Shown piece by piece: positions 57,617 to 57,798 of a stretch of 57,798 nt of DNA. The notes below the pieces were generated by a model. That model was not told the origin of the DNA. It was given only the letters and a program-made list of their open reading frames with translations, and did no database searches. The position numbers and the translations under genes were made by a program. The stretch is from an uncultured archaeon. GTDB taxonomy: Archaea > Hadarchaeota > Hadarchaeia > Hadarchaeales > Hadarchaeaceae. Position 1 is the stretch's first letter. Every line of letters starts with the position of its first letter. The stretch is from positions 1-57,798 of the forward strand of contig CAKZTQ010000045.1 in the NCBI GenBank assembly GCA_937921735.1, in the 5' to 3' direction.

Positions 57617-57798
57617 ATGCCGGTAGCGTTCGTGCTGATAAACGCGGAGATCGGAAGGATAGACGACGTGCTGGATGAGTTGCTCGGGATCGACGAGGTG
57701 GTCGAGGCCTACTCCGTCGCGGGCCCTTACGCCATCCTCGCCAAGGTGGAGGCGGAGAGGTTCGAGAGGCTGACGGAGATCATCCCTGCGAAGATCCA
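57617..57798 (+). CDS. stand-alone RAM domain protein, copy 2 (cut by window edge)
   Basis: A tandem paralogue of the preceding gene, 9 bp downstream: PVAFVLINAEIGRIDDVLDE then LGIDEVVEAYSVAGPYAILAKVEAERFERLTEII. The protein is open at the right edge (60 codons seen). Close similarity in the first 12 and central residues shows a recent duplication, with divergence elsewhere. Confidence 0.85.
   Translation, partial: MPVAFVLINAEIGRIDDVLDELLGIDEVVEAYSVAGPYAILAKVEAERFERLTEIIPAKI

Overview
The window is archaeal. It encodes a histone-fold protein, GatE, Sec61-beta, an AK6-type kinase, Tsr3, archaeal PurA, the archaeal mevalonate branch, methanopterin-type pterin genes (MptD, MptE, a DHPS homologue), methylene-tetrahydromethanopterin reductase (Mer) and a complete-looking set of F420 genes (CofC, D, E, G, H). 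Many genes have a TATA-like box 25-35 bp upstream, and several use TTG or GTG starts that overlap the previous stop. F420, H4MPT and ferredoxin proteins suggest an anaerobe with an archaeal C1 pathway. I cannot place the lineage from sequence alone. No mcr or cas genes and no rRNA are present.

Layout. 1-350: the trailer end of a CRISPR array followed by a tRNA-like fragment. 500-7540: nitroreductase, a D-amino-acid lyase/racemase-fold enzyme, and a BMP-type nucleoside ABC transporter (ATPase and two permeases on the minus strand, binding protein convergent on the plus strand). 7650-19100: mostly housekeeping (gatE, glmS, histone, purA, AK6, htpX, a 57-aa secG homologue, tsr3, an amidohydrolase, a CBS protein, glyS). 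19100-23000: AEC transporter, class III aminotransferase, two winged-helix regulators and a small zinc protein, separated by repeat-rich intergenic DNA. 23075-27276: a four-gene LeuA/LeuC/LeuD/IDH-like operon, possibly a 2-oxoglutarate route. 27270-29900: a DNA-binding-like protein, mptD, four copies of a 14-bp palindrome, mptE, a JAMM protease, and one orphan CRISPR repeat. 29896-35803: Zn-alcohol dehydrogenase, LsrF-type aldolase, a Cys-rich small protein, split MetE and DNA ligase. 35881-40827: a PH-domain membrane protein, then mevalonate kinase, UbiD-type decarboxylase, both aconitase-X subunits and two small unknown proteins. 40874-44526: tRNA-Val(CAC) followed by a more A/T-rich block with a dihydroorotase-like enzyme, a decayed nitroreductase and a PreA-like flavoprotein. 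44527-55297: C1 and cofactor region (radical SAM, DHPS, CofE paralogue, gcvT, FrhB-like, mer, cofE, cofD, cofH, cofG, cofC). 55258-57798: LysE exporter and trpB2 diverge from a promoter carrying TRP-box-like sites, followed by tandem RAM-domain proteins.

How it fits together. MptD, MptE and the DHPS homologue would build the pterin carrier; CofC-H would build F420; Mer and GcvT would use both; the FrhB-like protein would link F420 to ferredoxin. The nucleoside transporter, amidohydrolase and dihydroorotase/PreA pair point to nucleobase uptake and breakdown. The points most worth a second look are the repeated palindrome between mptE and mptD, the radical SAM-DHPS-CofE paralogue operon with a possible Cys-containing leader peptide, the pyrimidine-type pair that appears to lack standard catalytic residues, small unknown proteins attached to the mevalonate and LsrF operons, and the orphan CRISPR repeat abutting a stop codon.
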